Shown: positions 27,452 to 37,265, counted from the first letter of the stretch. The stretch: DNA of 64,000 bases from Rhizobiales bacterium IMCC20636 (GCA_016865015.1 CP018226.1:4061001-4125000); one strand, 5' to 3'. Translations and numbers: made by a program. Notes: generated by a model from the letters alone, not told the origin.

Positions 27452-28450
27452 TTACACCATGCTCGGCAGAATTCTGTCCGGAACCGCATGGCCATCCAGC
27501 AGCGACTTGATGTTTACAATCACCTTGTTTCCCATATCGATGCGGCCTTCGATGGTCGCGGACCCCATATGTGGCAACAGCACCACCTTGTTGGTGCGCG
27601 CCAGCTTCAGCAATTTCGGATTGATGGCTGGCTCGTGTTCAAACACATCCAGTCCGGCACCAGCCAGCTTGCCTTCATCCAGCATGGTCAAAAGCGCATC
27701 TTCATCAATAATCTCGCCGCGCGCTGTGTTCACCACATAGGCTTCCGGGCGCATCAGGTGCAATCGCCGCGCTGACAGAAGATGATAGGTGCCTGGCGTA
27801 TGCGGGCAGTTGACCGAAATAATGTCCATGCGGGCCAACATCTGATCAAGGCTGTCCCAATAGGTTGCCTCCAGACTGTCTTCAATTTCGGCAGGCAAAG
27901 GCCGCCTGTTGTGATAGTGGATCGCCAGCCCGAATGCCTTGGCGCGGCGCGCCACCGCCTGGCCGATACGGCCCATGCCGACAATGCCGAGGCGCTTGCC
28001 TGAAATACGTCGCCCGGTCATCCAGGTGGGAGACCAACCGGACCAATGTTCGCCGCCGGGAAGTATGGCGGCGCCCTCGGCCAGCCGACGTGGCACTGCA
28101 AGAATCAGCGCCATGGTCATGTCAGCGGTGTCTTCGGTGAGCACATTTGGGGTGTTGGTTATGACGATACCCTTGTCATGGGCGGCACCCACATCAATGT
28201 TATCCACACCATTTCCGAAATTGGCAATCAGCTTCAATTGCGGTCCGGCCTGATTGATGACAGCGGCATCGATGCGATCGGTAACGGTCGGCACAAGCAC
28301 ATTCGCCGTCTTCACTGCTTCCACCAATTCCGCCTGAGTCATGGCATGATCGTCAAGATTGAGGCGCGCATTGAACAGCTCGCGCATGCGCGTTTCCACC
28401 TGTTCCGGTAGTTTTCGCGTGACCACAACCAGCGTTTTTGATCTTGGCAT
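27452..28450 (-). CDS. D-2-hydroxyacid dehydrogenase (glyoxylate/hydroxypyruvate reductase type)
   Basis: A 332-residue NAD(P)-dependent dehydrogenase of the 2-hydroxyacid family. The Rossmann motif is GIVGMGRIGQAVARRA. Catalytic residues are Arg in VNTARGEIIDE, Glu in GAGLDVFEHEP and His in LLPHMGSAT. The whole resembles the GyaR/GhrB group that reduces glyoxylate or hydroxypyruvate, but the substrate cannot be fixed from sequence. It is a single gene with its own upstream region of about 245 bp shared with the divergent SH3 gene. Confidence 0.92.
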   Translation of the reverse strand: MPRSKTLVVVTRKLPEQVETRMRELFNARLNLDDHAMTQAELVEAVKTANVLVPTVTDRIDAAVINQAGPQLKLIANFGNGVDNIDVGAAHDKGIVITNTPNVLTEDTADMTMALILAVPRRLAEGAAILPGGEHWSGWSPTWMTGRRISGKRLGIVGMGRIGQAVARRAKAFGLAIHYHNRRPLPAEIEDSLEATYWDSLDQMLARMDIISVNCPHTPGTYHLLSARRLHLMRPEAYVVNTARGEIIDEDALLTMLDEGKLAGAGLDVFEHEPAINPKLLKLARTNKVVLLPHMGSATIEGRIDMGNKVIVNIKSLLDGHAVPDRILPSMV

Positions 28451-28695
28451 TTGGGGACGGCCTCTTCACGTTGAGAGCTCTTTAACCATATCTACCCAAA
28501 ACATGTATAAGGTTTGGACAGATATCGCCCGTTCTGGACAAGGCTCATTTTTGCAGACCCTAGCAGATAGAACTGCAAACACAATTTGAATGACTTTGTA
28601 TAATGTGTCAGGAGAGCAGATGCCAAGCCCCCTATTGCGCGGAAGGCTAGTTTGGAAACTTTGATGCGCGGAAAAGGTTTACGAGTGCGCAGGAT

Positions 28696-29328
28696 ATGAT
28701 TTTAAAGATTATGCAATTTTGGCAGGCAAACCGACAATGGCTCCGAAAGATACAGCCTGGCCTGACATCTTCAGTTGTGGGTCTGTGTCTGGCAGTGACG
28801 GCATTTGCCTTTATCGGAACAGCAGTCAGCAGTCCGGCCTTTGCCCAAGCTGCCAATGAACGGGGCATACGGGTGGGCCCCTCCGGTCTACCGCTTCCCC
28901 GTTTTGTCAGCCTGAAGGCCAATCAGGTGAATGTGCGCGTGGGTCCGGGTCGGGACTACGACATTGCATGGATTTTCGTCAAAGGTGGCCTGCCGGTTGA
29001 GGTTTTTCAGGAATCTGACAATTGGCGGCGCATCCGTGACGCGGCCGGAAATTCAGGCTGGGTGTTTCACAGTCTTCTGTCAGGGCGCAGAACTGCACTG
29101 GTCACACCATGGAGCGCCAATGCAGAACCGCTGCCGCTGTATCGCGAGCGCAGTGTGGGTGCAAAACTGAATGCCAGACTGGAATCCGGCCTGTTGCTGA
29201 ACATCGAGGAATGCGATGGCGAATGGTGCCGCGCAGACCTGACCGATGCCAATGACCAAAGCTACCGCGGCTTTGTCCAGCAGGACAAATTATGGGGTGT
29301 GTATCCCAACGAAGAATTTGAAGATTAG
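28696..29328 (+). CDS. Secreted protein with two bacterial SH3 domains
   Basis: A 210-residue protein with an N-terminal signal or anchor (SSVVGLCLAVTAFAFIGTAV ... FAQA) ending near residue 53. The first SH3 domain (about 75-135) has VNVRVGPGRDYDIAWIF and GNSGWVFHSLL. The second is near 140-205, with WCRADL and GFVQQDKLWGVYP. Such proteins sit in the periplasm, bind the wall or help other envelope proteins. The GST gene starts 16 bases downstream with a good ribosome-binding site, so the two may be co-transcribed. Confidence 0.85.
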   Translation: MILKIMQFWQANRQWLRKIQPGLTSSVVGLCLAVTAFAFIGTAVSSPAFAQAANERGIRVGPSGLPLPRFVSLKANQVNVRVGPGRDYDIAWIFVKGGLPVEVFQESDNWRRIRDAAGNSGWVFHSLLSGRRTALVTPWSANAEPLPLYRERSVGAKLNARLESGLLLNIEECDGEWCRADLTDANDQSYRGFVQQDKLWGVYPNEEFED

Positions 29329-29343
29329 GCCCAGGAGATACCC

Positions 29344-29988
29344 TTGAAAATCACACTTTATTACGCGCCAATCGCCTGCTCACTGGCCCCTTTTGTCAGT
29401 CTCAACGAAGCCGGGGCTGATTTTGAGGTGAGTCCCATCAACCTTCGTGGAAAGCAACAGATGTCGCCAGACTATCTGGAACTCAACCCGAAGCACAAAG
29501 TGCCGCTTCTCGTCGTGGATGGAAAATCACTGACCGAGAATGTGGCCATTCAATACTGGATTGCGCGCAATTTTCCCGACGCCAGATTGTTGCCAACCGA
29601 CCCGTGGCAGGAAGCTCAGGGCCTCTCGCTTCTGTCCTGGTTTGCATCCGGTTTTCATCCTCTTATCAGCCGCTTCAACGCGCCTGCCGGAATTTGCAGT
29701 GTCCCCGGGACAGAAGACAATGTGCTTGACCTTGCCAGACCGGCCCTTGTGAGCAATTTTCAGATTGCTGATGACATGCTGGCTGGTCGTGACTTCTTCT
29801 TCGACCATTTCACAACGGCTGATGCGTATTTCTTCTGGTGCTTCCGCCGCACCGGGATGTTTGATGTTGACCTGTCCGGCTTCAAAAACTGTCAGGCTCA
29901 TTTTGAGCGGCTTTCGGAACGCCCCAGCGTTCAAAAAGTGTTGGCTTTTGAAAAAGAAACTCTGGCAAAGTTCAAGGCACAGAGTTGA
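29344..29988 (+). CDS. Glutathione S-transferase family protein
   Basis: A 214-residue GST of the beta/nu-like bacterial type. The thioredoxin-fold half (1-80) has YYAPIACSLAPFVSLNEAG, the cis-Pro loop KVPLLVV and the glutathione-binding LTENVAIQYWI. The helical half follows. The start is a TTG with AGGAG six bases upstream. It may act in detoxification or aromatic metabolism, but the substrate is not visible. Confidence 0.9.
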   Translation: MKITLYYAPIACSLAPFVSLNEAGADFEVSPINLRGKQQMSPDYLELNPKHKVPLLVVDGKSLTENVAIQYWIARNFPDARLLPTDPWQEAQGLSLLSWFASGFHPLISRFNAPAGICSVPGTEDNVLDLARPALVSNFQIADDMLAGRDFFFDHFTTADAYFFWCFRRTGMFDVDLSGFKNCQAHFERLSERPSVQKVLAFEKETLAKFKAQS

Positions 29989-30133
29989 ATTGACGCCTGT
30001 CTGCAAAATTGGCTGCACGGTCGTGAGACGTGGTTCTGAAGTCAGAACTGGCTGAACCGGGTTGCGCGTCTGGAAATTTGACTGACTGCGTGTCAAGGTT
30101 TCCAGACACATGAACATCACCGTGGATTTTGCC

Positions 30134-30745
30134 ATGTCAATTGAGTTTCTGATCACATCGATGATCGTCATCCTGCTGCCGGGCACAGGCGTTCTCTACA
30201 TGCTGGCAGTGGGTCTCGGACGGGGCTTCAGGCCCTGTGTTGCAGCCGCTCTTGGCTGCACCTTTGGTATTGTCCCGGCCGCCATTGCCAGCATCATCGG
30301 GCTGGCTGCCATTTTCCACACCAGCGCCCTGGCGTTTCAAACCGTGAAGTATCTGGGAGCAGCCTATCTGCTGTTTATGGCCTGGCGCATTCTCAAGGAA
30401 GGCGGTGCGCTTGATTTTGACGAGGACAGCAAGCCTGCTTCCATGTTTCAAACAGCATTGAACGGAACGCTGATCAATGTTCTGAACCCGAAATTGTCGC
30501 TGTTCTTTCTGGCTTTCCTGCCGCAATTCGTCGACGCCAATCAGGTGAATGCCATGCCAACCATGTTTTATCTGGCCGGTGTCTTCATGGGTCTGACCTT
30601 TCTGGTGTTTGTCCTGTATGGCGCCGGTGCCGCGCTGGCACGAGACTATCTTGTGCGCCGACCCACCGTGATGGTCTGGATGAAACGGTCCTTTGCTACG
30701 GCCTTCGGTTTTCTCGGACTGCGTCTGGCTCTGTCTGAGAGATAA
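30134..30745 (+). CDS. LysE-family amino-acid exporter
   Basis: A 203-residue inner-membrane exporter with about six helices. The family N-terminus SIEFLITSMIVILLPGTGVL and LGAAYLLFMAWRILKEGG are clear. I choose MSIEF (GGA upstream) over an ATG eight codons earlier. Members export lysine, homoserine lactones or other amino acids, and specificity is not predictable. The MarR gene is convergent downstream. Confidence 0.92.
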   Translation: MSIEFLITSMIVILLPGTGVLYMLAVGLGRGFRPCVAAALGCTFGIVPAAIASIIGLAAIFHTSALAFQTVKYLGAAYLLFMAWRILKEGGALDFDEDSKPASMFQTALNGTLINVLNPKLSLFFLAFLPQFVDANQVNAMPTMFYLAGVFMGLTFLVFVLYGAGAALARDYLVRRPTVMVWMKRSFATAFGFLGLRLALSER

Positions 30746-30810
30746 GGCCCCTTTATTCTCGGCAGTGAGCTGATTGGATTGGGCTGCGCCATGTAGGCCC
30801 AAAGCACAAT

Positions 30811-31260
30811 TTAGTCCCGACCACTCCAGTTGCGCGCGTTCTGCTCGGCGCGTTCGAGCAGAACGAACAGCATATCGGCTTCCGCCTTTGAGAACCCATC
30901 CAGCAACACAGCATTGATGTCTTCATAAAAATTGGCGAGGTGGCTGAGGTCTTTGGCTGCTTTGGTTGCTTCAATCCTGACGGTGCGTCTGTCATGTGCG
31001 TCTGGCGTTCGCAGCAGAAGCCCCTTGTCGATCATGCGGTCTACTATACGGGACGTTGCAGGCGCGTTGTTGCCGCTATAAGCGGCCAGATCACCAATCG
31101 TCAGTCCGCTTTCGCGCCACACTGCCGACAGAATAACCCATTGCGGCAGAGACAGATCATAGCGCTCCAGAATCGTCTGGCAAACAGTATTGCAAGCGCC
31201 TGCCGTATAATTGAGCTGTCGGCCGATGGATCGCGGTGGCGCCATTTTTTTAGTTGTCAT
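30811..31260 (-). CDS. MarR-family transcriptional regulator
   Basis: A 149-residue winged-helix dimer. The recognition region is LTIGDLAAYSGNNAPATSRIVDRM, followed by the wing DAHDRRTVRIEATKA, the MarR signature. It is divergent from the EF-hand gene over a 68-bp gap that contains AT-rich inverted repeats reaching its own start codon, so autoregulation and control of the EF-hand/cytochrome b561 pair is a reasonable inference. The ligand is unknown. Confidence 0.92.
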   Translation of the reverse strand: MTTKKMAPPRSIGRQLNYTAGACNTVCQTILERYDLSLPQWVILSAVWRESGLTIGDLAAYSGNNAPATSRIVDRMIDKGLLLRTPDAHDRRTVRIEATKAAKDLSHLANFYEDINAVLLDGFSKAEADMLFVLLERAEQNARNWSGRD

Positions 31261-31261
31261 G

Positions 31262-31300
31262 TAAATATTTTACCTGTAATAAATATCCCTGTAAAATTAA
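31262..31300. promoter_or_regulatory. Candidate MarR operator region
   Basis: The gap between marR and the EF-hand gene contains GTAAATATTTTAC (almost a palindrome), then TTACCTGTAA (TTAC-2-GTAA), then another TGTAAAAT half. Such clustered palindromes beside a divergent MarR gene commonly bind the regulator. No experiment is implied. Confidence 0.4.
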
Positions 31301-31328
31301 ACTAGTCCAATCCAGTGGGGGATGTAAA

Positions 31329-31829
31329 ATGAAGTTTCCGGGAATTGCAGTACTGGCCATCGCAATTGGCACGACCACAAGCGGATTTACACAATTCGCC
31401 AACGCGGAAGACAAGCCAGCTGGTCGACTGGCCGCTGAAATGACGTTTGGTTCAATCGATACAGCGAACAAAGGGTACATTCATCAGGGGGATCTGGAGG
31501 CGTTTCGATCCAGTGTCTTTGCGGGCATGGACTATGATGACACCGGACAAGTGACCTATCCTGAATTTGCAGCATGGGATCCGGGATTTTCCAGCATCGC
31601 TGCGAAGGAAGGAAAATCCGAGGCCTATGTCACGGCAACCAAAATCGTATTTGCCTTCTGGGATCGCAATGGCGATGGGGAGATCAACGATTCCGAGATG
31701 CGATTTGCCATGAATGCTGATTTTCGCCGCGCTGATCTGGATGATGACGGCGTTCTTTTACAACAGGAGTTCATTCAGGGGTTTGCCGTGATCGTTGCCA
31801 TGCGGGCGGCCATTCGGCCTGATCTTTGA
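31329..31829 (+). CDS. Secreted EF-hand calcium-binding protein
   Basis: A 166-residue protein with a signal peptide (FPGIAVLAIAIGTTTSGFTQ ... ANA). Four EF-hand-like loops are seen: DTANKGYIHQGDLE, DYDDTGQVTYPEF, DRNGDGEINDSEM and DLDDDGVLLQQEF. The third and fourth are the most canonical. The start follows a GGGGGA ribosome-binding site; a longer frame from 31254 has no such site. A cytochrome b561 gene follows 41 bases later on the same strand. Pairing of EF-hand and cytochrome b561 proteins suggests an envelope redox or calcium role, not established. Confidence 0.85.
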   Translation: MKFPGIAVLAIAIGTTTSGFTQFANAEDKPAGRLAAEMTFGSIDTANKGYIHQGDLEAFRSSVFAGMDYDDTGQVTYPEFAAWDPGFSSIAAKEGKSEAYVTATKIVFAFWDRNGDGEINDSEMRFAMNADFRRADLDDDGVLLQQEFIQGFAVIVAMRAAIRPDL

Positions 31830-31870
31830 GACTTGGAACTTCGTCGTAGAAAGTCCTTTTGGAGGCAGTG

Positions 31871-32404
31871 ATGAAAAGCACAAAACTATCTTATGGCCGT
31901 TTTGCAATCAGCATTCACTGGCTGAGCGCCCTTCTTGTTTTGATCCTGTTGGGATCCGGTTTCAGATCAGACATGACACTTGATCCGGCAGCGAAGATCG
32001 CCATCCTCAGGGTCCATATTCCTGTTGCGATACTGGTGCTGGTTCTCACTTTGGTCAGGCTTGTATGGTGGTGGCGGTTTGACAGGAAACCGGCCCCGCT
32101 TGATGCCACACCGCGCTGGCAGGAAACCATTGCCGTGTGGACCCATCGGCTGCTTTACGTGTTGCTGTTTGTCATGTTGGGAAGCGGCATAGGGCTCTCC
32201 ATCCTGTCCGGAGCGCCAGACGCTGTGTTTGGCAGCGCGCCGCTACCGGATTTTTCGGAATATGTGCCACGCATAGCCCACGGTATTGCGTCGAAAGTAC
32301 TGGCCGCATTGATTGTTCTCCATGCGGGAGCCGCGCTATTTCACCATTTCATAAAACGCGATTCGACGCTGAAACGCATGTGGTTTCAAAACGAACAGAG
32401 CTAA
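31871..32404 (+). CDS. Cytochrome b561
   Basis: A 177-residue di-heme membrane cytochrome with four helices. Candidate heme-binding His residues are in ISIHWLSALLV, RVHIPVAILV, VWTHRLLYVLL and VLHAGAALFHHFI. Family members move electrons from ubiquinol to periplasmic acceptors and are known to react with superoxide. The start has GGAGG six bases upstream. Its stop overlaps the convergent gamma-glutamyltransferase stop by four bases. Confidence 0.92.
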   Translation: MKSTKLSYGRFAISIHWLSALLVLILLGSGFRSDMTLDPAAKIAILRVHIPVAILVLVLTLVRLVWWWRFDRKPAPLDATPRWQETIAVWTHRLLYVLLFVMLGSGIGLSILSGAPDAVFGSAPLPDFSEYVPRIAHGIASKVLAALIVLHAGAALFHHFIKRDSTLKRMWFQNEQS

Positions 32405-33936
32405 TCAACAACCACAAACACGCCTTCGCGGCGCGGGTCTCCCGCGCCGGCAAACCGGCCGCGCGGGGTGCGCTCGACAGCGTGGACGCCGCCAAAATAC
32501 AGGCTTTGTCCCTGCCAGAACTCCGTCTGCGGAAACACGCCTTCCAGCACCTTGGCTTCCGGCTGGTTGCCGTAATCTTCAATATCCAGCCGCCGCCGCT
32601 CGCCATGGATGCGCGGCCGGTGGACAGCTTCGCGGATATCCATTCCGGTGAGAAATCGATTGGCCAGAACCTGATAGAGAGCTGTGCGAATGCGGTTTGA
32701 ACCGCCCGACCCCAATGCCAGCAATGTGCCGTCCAAGCCGTCGGCAATACTGGGTGCCATCATCGACGAGAGACGGCGCTGACCTTTGGGCTGCGGCTTC
32801 CATCGGGTTGGTCCGACCGGATTGACATCTTCTTCGCCCAGCATGTTGTTCAGCATGAAGCCGCGACCAGAGACAATCTGTCCATTGCCCTCACCATTGG
32901 TCACAGTAACGGCCACTGCATTGCCACGGCGGTCAATGACGCTGATATGGGTTGTGCCATTGAAACTGTCTTTGGACCCGGCCTGTTCCGGCTGTGTTGC
33001 ATGGACGTGAAACTTGTCCGCGATCTCCTGTCCCGAATGACCATCCCGCCAATAGCGATCGACCAATGCGATCACATCTGCCCTACCGGATAATGGCGAT
33101 AAGGGTTTGCTGTCTGCACTCAGCATCGCAAGCGACAACACGCCCCCCATCGCCGGCAAGGCATTGCTGAAGACCCGACAGGATGCGTTCTGCCAACGGG
33201 TTGGGTCGCGCAATTGCACCTCATAATCGGCAAAATCAATAGCGGTGAGATGGCCGCCCTCGTCCCTTTGCTGCTGCAGCACTCTGTCCCGCTCACAAAA
33301 CCCTTGCAAAGTGGCGTCGTCGCGCTCTGACAGTTCCTTGAACAGAAGCCGCAATTCCGCGTTGTCAAACGGATCACCGTCGACAAGCAATTTTCCATCC
33401 GGCGCATACAGCGATCTTGCCGTATCCGATGCCTGCAGAATGGGTGAGACAATTTCAAACAACTGGGCCTGAAGCGGACTGACTTTCATGTCGCTTGCGC
33501 TGGTCAAGGCGATGCCAAACAATCGTTGCATCGAAATGCCGTTTTCTGCTTTGCCCAGGCGAATGAGGGCGCCCAGTCCAGCCTCCATTCCAGGCACGGC
33601 ACTGGTTCCGGCCCCTATGTGAAACAATTGCCGAACACTGCCAAAATCGGCCTCGACTTCCATGATCTGCGCGTCAGTCTGATTGTGACCGGGCAAATCA
33701 ACAAAGAAATCAAGAACTTCTGTTTTGCCGCTGCGATGCCGCGCAGTCATGAAGCCGCCACCGCCCGGGCTGGCAAATACCGGCTCGGCAAGACACGCCG
33801 CAATCAACCCGGCTGCTGCGGCCTGAAAAGCGTTTCCACCCTCATTCAGCGTTCGCGCAGCCGCATCAGCCGTGACCCTGTGTCCGGCCGCAACCGCACC
33901 AGCCTGCAAATCGCGCGCCTTGTGAAGGAAAGACAT
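32401..33936 (-). CDS. Gamma-glutamyltransferase family protein
   Basis: A 511-residue Ntn-hydrolase. The large-subunit start motif is [20 protein letters not shown] with SPGGGGFM. The expected autocleavage and nucleophile Thr lies in [17 protein letters not shown], and [14 protein letters not shown] and [16 protein letters not shown] complete the family pattern. Typical enzymes cleave glutathione or act as acylases. I see no signal peptide, unlike E. coli Ggt, so this may be a cytoplasmic homologue. It occupies the position divergent from chvI. Confidence 0.88.
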   Translation of the reverse strand: MSFLHKARDLQAGAVAAGHRVTADAAARTLNEGGNAFQAAAAGLIAACLAEPVFASPGGGGFMTARHRSGKTEVLDFFVDLPGHNQTDAQIMEVEADFGSVRQLFHIGAGTSAVPGMEAGLGALIRLGKAENGISMQRLFGIALTSASDMKVSPLQAQLFEIVSPILQASDTARSLYAPDGKLLVDGDPFDNAELRLLFKELSERDDATLQGFCERDRVLQQQRDEGGHLTAIDFADYEVQLRDPTRWQNASCRVFSNALPAMGGVLSLAMLSADSKPLSPLSGRADVIALVDRYWRDGHSGQEIADKFHVHATQPEQAGSKDSFNGTTHISVIDRRGNAVAVTVTNGEGNGQIVSGRGFMLNNMLGEEDVNPVGPTRWKPQPKGQRRLSSMMAPSIADGLDGTLLALGSGGSNRIRTALYQVLANRFLTGMDIREAVHRPRIHGERRRLDIEDYGNQPEAKVLEGVFPQTEFWQGQSLYFGGVHAVERTPRGRFAGAGDPRREGVFVVVD

Positions 33937-34122
33937 CTTGGAAGAACCTTTGTGATAGATGGGAAACTAGGAGGCGTTCGCGCGCACCGTAGAGTATGTG
34001 AGTTCCGCTTCAAACCAGATTTTCGGTCGATTAAACACGGCAAAAACCGGACAGCCATAATTTGCGCGCAATTTTGCTGCGAAAGCGCTAAACACATTCA
34101 AAATGCCGTTGGAGCTCACTTT

Positions 34123-34824
34123 ATGCCGACAATTGCTCTTGTTGATGATGACCGGAACATTCTGACCTCTGTTGCCATGGCACTGGAATCAGAAGGTTAT
34201 CGGGTTCAGACCTATACAGATGGAGCCTCTGCCCTGGATGGGCTGATGGACAATCCACCGGATATGGCGATTCTGGATATCAAAATGCCCCGCATGGACG
34301 GTATGGAATTGCTGCGCCGTTTGCGCCACAGCACCGACATGCCGGTGATATTTCTGACGTCCAAAGATGATGAGATTGATGAATTGTTCGGCCTGAAAAT
34401 GGGTGCAGACGATTTTATCCACAAACCCTTCTCCCAACGCCTGCTGGTTGAGCGGGTCAAGGCGGTGATGCGCCGGGTGGCCCCGCGCGACGGGACAGTC
34501 GTCAAGGAAGCGGAAGCCACTAAAGCACTGGAGCGCGGCGCCCTGTCCATGGATCAAGAGCGGCATACCTGCACCTGGAATGGCAAGAATGTGGTTCTGA
34601 CTGTCACCGAATTCTTGATATTGTTTGCACTTGCACAACGGCCGGGTGTCGTCAAAAGCCGCAATGCATTGATGGACGCCGCCTATGATGACCAAGTCTA
34701 TGTGGATGACCGGACCATTGACAGCCACATCAAAAGACTGCGCAAGAAATTCAAGGCAACTGATGATGATTTCGATATGATCGAAACGCTGTATGGTGTC
34801 GGTTATCGTTTTCGCGAAGGATAG
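34123..34824 (+). CDS. chvI: ChvI-type response regulator
   Basis: A 233-residue OmpR-family regulator. The receiver has LVDDDRN, phospho-acceptor Asp52 in [13 protein letters not shown], and Lys in DDFIHKPFS. The winged helix ends in GVGYRFREG. It starts at [10 protein letters not shown]; a longer reading from 33526 would be antisense to the neighbouring gene. With ChvG downstream it forms the acid- and envelope-responsive system needed for host association or envelope homeostasis in Rhizobiales. Confidence 0.92.
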   Translation: MPTIALVDDDRNILTSVAMALESEGYRVQTYTDGASALDGLMDNPPDMAILDIKMPRMDGMELLRRLRHSTDMPVIFLTSKDDEIDELFGLKMGADDFIHKPFSQRLLVERVKAVMRRVAPRDGTVVKEAEATKALERGALSMDQERHTCTWNGKNVVLTVTEFLILFALAQRPGVVKSRNALMDAAYDDQVYVDDRTIDSHIKRLRKKFKATDDDFDMIETLYGVGYRFREG

Positions 34825-34841
34825 GATACCAGCAAACCGCC

Positions 34842-36674
34842 ATGTCGGCCTCTGATGCCACAAAAGGGGATGACCTCCACCAGCCCGAGAATGAGGAGAC
34901 TGCCAAACCGGCATCTGCCTTGCGCAGGGCTGCGGCAAAAGCCGCCAAGCGCGCGCGCCGTCGCGTGCGCTTTTCCCGGCTGACCCCACGGCGCGTATTG
35001 GCCTCGGTCAGTTTACAGGTGTTTTCCTCTCTCACCCGCCGCATCGTGTTTCTCAATCTTGCCGCGCTTCTGGTGCTGCTGTCGGGTATTCTGTTTCTCA
35101 ACCAGTTTCGGGCCGGACTGACGGAAGCGCGGATTGAAAGCCTGCTGACGCAGGGGGAAATCATCTCCGGCGCAATTGCTGCCTCCGCCAGTGTTCAGAC
35201 AAATACCATCACAATTGATCCTGATCGCTTGTTGGAATTGCGCAGTGGCGAGAGCATTGCAGCCTTTGAAGATGAGGAAGCCGCCCTTGAGTTTCCCATC
35301 AATCCGGAACGTGTCGCCCCCGTCTTGCGTCGGCTGATTTCGCCAACCCGGACACGGGCGCGAATTTATGATCAGGAAGGCACCCTGATCCTTGACAGCC
35401 GCGCACTCTATGCTTCAGGTCAGATCCTGCGGTTTGATCTGCCGCCTGTCGAAGTGGTGCCAGCCTGGTATGAATTGCTGTGGCAGAAAGCCAAATTGTG
35501 GCTGCGTCGTGGTGATCTCCCGCTGTACAGCGAAATTGATGGCGGCAATGGCCGCAATTATCCGGAAGTGGTGCGTGCCTTGTCGGGAACGCCAGCCAGC
35601 GAGGTCCGGGTCACCGAACAGGGTGAGTTGACCGTTGCAGTGGCCGTGCCGATCCAACGCTTCCGCGCTGTTCTTGGCTCGTTGCTGCTGTCAACGCAAG
35701 GCGGTGATATCGATGCCATTGTGCAAGCGGAACGCCTGGCCATTTTCCGCGTCTTTCTGGTTGCCGCCAGCGTTACGATCTTGCTGTCGATCCTGCTGGC
35801 CAGCACGATCGCTGGTCCGATGCGCCGACTGGCTGCAGCAGCAGACCGGGTGCGACGCGGTGTGAATACCCGTGGAGAGATTCCAGATTTTACCAATCGG
35901 CGCGATGAAATCGGCCACCTTTCGCAAGCCCTGCGTGATATGACCGATGCGCTATTTACACGCATGGCAGCGATTGAAAGCTTTGCTGCTGATGTCTCCC
36001 ATGAGTTGAAAAACCCGCTGACCTCTTTGCGCAGCGCAGTGGAAACCCTGCCCCTGGTCAAGAGTGAGGACCAGCGTGAACGTTTGCTGAGCGTCATTCT
36101 TCATGACATACGGCGCCTGGACCGCCTCATCAGCGACATATCGGACGCATCCCGGCTGGATGCCGAACTGGCGCGTCAATCCTCAGAGCCGGTCGATATC
36201 TGGCTGCTGTTGGACACGGTTGTTGCCGTTGCGCGCGAGACCGCCACGGTCACGTCTCCAAGCATCGAGTTGACAGTTGATGATGATTTGAAGGACCGGT
36301 TGTTCGTTCTTGGAAATGACGGACGTCTTGGGCAGGTCATCAACAATCTTATTGACAATGCGCGCTCTTTTACCGGGACCAACGGCAGTGTCAGGATCAC
36401 GGCACATTGTGAGGACGATGAGGTGGTGATTACCATTGAGGATGATGGGCCCGGTATCCGGTCGGATGTCCAGACCCGTATTTTTGAGCGTTTCTATACT
36501 GATCGCCCAAACCGGGAAGATTTTGGTCAGAATTCGGGCCTTGGCCTGTCCATCAGCAAGCAGATTGTGGAAGCGCATCGCGGAACAATCGAGGCCCGGA
36601 ACTGGTTCGCCGACGATGAAGACGTGCCGGCAGGCGCGCGATTCATCGTCCGCCTGCCCTTGGTGAGCAGTTAA
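34842..36674 (+). CDS. chvG: ChvG-type sensor histidine kinase
   Basis: A 610-residue inner-membrane kinase. A long basic N-terminus precedes helix 1 (RIVFLNLAALLVLLSGILFL), then a periplasmic sensor of about 200 residues, helix 2 (VFLVAASVTILLSILLAST) and a HAMP domain. The H-box is DVSHELKNPLTSL with His387. ATPase motifs are NNLIDNARSF, DDGPGI and GLGLSI. In relatives the periplasmic repressor ExoR holds it off. It lies 17 bases after chvI and 6 before hprK. Confidence 0.93.
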   Translation: MSASDATKGDDLHQPENEETAKPASALRRAAAKAAKRARRRVRFSRLTPRRVLASVSLQVFSSLTRRIVFLNLAALLVLLSGILFLNQFRAGLTEARIESLLTQGEIISGAIAASASVQTNTITIDPDRLLELRSGESIAAFEDEEAALEFPINPERVAPVLRRLISPTRTRARIYDQEGTLILDSRALYASGQILRFDLPPVEVVPAWYELLWQKAKLWLRRGDLPLYSEIDGGNGRNYPEVVRALSGTPASEVRVTEQGELTVAVAVPIQRFRAVLGSLLLSTQGGDIDAIVQAERLAIFRVFLVAASVTILLSILLASTIAGPMRRLAAAADRVRRGVNTRGEIPDFTNRRDEIGHLSQALRDMTDALFTRMAAIESFAADVSHELKNPLTSLRSAVETLPLVKSEDQRERLLSVILHDIRRLDRLISDISDASRLDAELARQSSEPVDIWLLLDTVVAVARETATVTSPSIELTVDDDLKDRLFVLGNDGRLGQVINNLIDNARSFTGTNGSVRITAHCEDDEVVITIEDDGPGIRSDVQTRIFERFYTDRPNREDFGQNSGLGLSISKQIVEAHRGTIEARNWFADDEDVPAGARFIVRLPLVSS

Positions 36675-36679
36675 CGCCC

Positions 36680-37138
36680 ATGTCCGAGATACACCAGATG
36701 ATCCCGGCAATTCACGGCACCTGTGTGGTGTACCAAAAGTCAGGCATTTTGATCACCGGGCGTTCAGGCAGTGGCAAATCTCAACTGGCTCTTGCACTTA
36801 TGGGCGATGCGGCCCGGCCCAGCACACTGGTTGCGGATGATGGTGTTGTGCTGCGGGCTGAAGGCACAGATTTGTGGGCATCAGTTCCCCGCAGGCTGCG
36901 CGGCAAGATCGAACGCTACGGCATGGGCATCGAAATCCACGGATTTGTGGAAACCTGTCGTCTTGCGCTGGTGGTGGAACTCACGCCGCAGGATCAAATT
37001 GAACGCATGCCGGAACCTGATACGCTGATCTGGACGCATCAGAAGATTTCAGTACCCAAGCTGATATTGCCGGAACAGCCCAGCAATGGTGCCTCTGCGA
37101 TTTATGCAACCCTAAAGCGTATCAATGCATGGCTGTGA
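36680..37138 (+). CDS. hprK: HPr kinase/phosphorylase, short alphaproteobacterial form
   Basis: A 152-residue catalytic domain only, without the N-terminal half found in Firmicutes; this short form is normal in alphaproteobacteria. The P-loop is ITGRSGSGKSQLALALM, and VADDGVVLRAEG and GKIERYGMGIEIHG follow. It would phosphorylate HPr on a serine and couple carbon or nitrogen state to ChvGI. A terminator separates it from the EIIA gene. Confidence 0.92.
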   Translation: MSEIHQMIPAIHGTCVVYQKSGILITGRSGSGKSQLALALMGDAARPSTLVADDGVVLRAEGTDLWASVPRRLRGKIERYGMGIEIHGFVETCRLALVVELTPQDQIERMPEPDTLIWTHQKISVPKLILPEQPSNGASAIYATLKRINAWL

Positions 37139-37219
37139 CGGAAAAGCGTTGAAATTAAAAAATTGGGCCTTGCCTTCGCACGGTCAATGCACAAAATACA
37201 CTTCGACTTTATTTGTATG

Positions 37220-37248
37220 GGGCCTGGTCATTAGCCGGGCCCGTTTTT
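37220..37248 (+). terminator. Terminator between hprK and the EIIA gene
   Basis: An 8-bp stem GGGCCTGG/CCGGGCCC (37220-37227 and 37235-37242, one G-T pair) has a 7-base loop and is followed by G and five T at 37244-37248. It suggests chvI-chvG-hprK ends here and EIIA-HPr is a separate or attenuated unit. Confidence 0.75.
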
Positions 37249-37265
37249 AAGCTGGAATTTGTCCA

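Noticed and set aside
33526-34122. Upstream extension of the chvI frame
   Set aside because: It is antisense to the gamma-glutamyltransferase gene and precedes the receiver-domain start [10 protein letters not shown].
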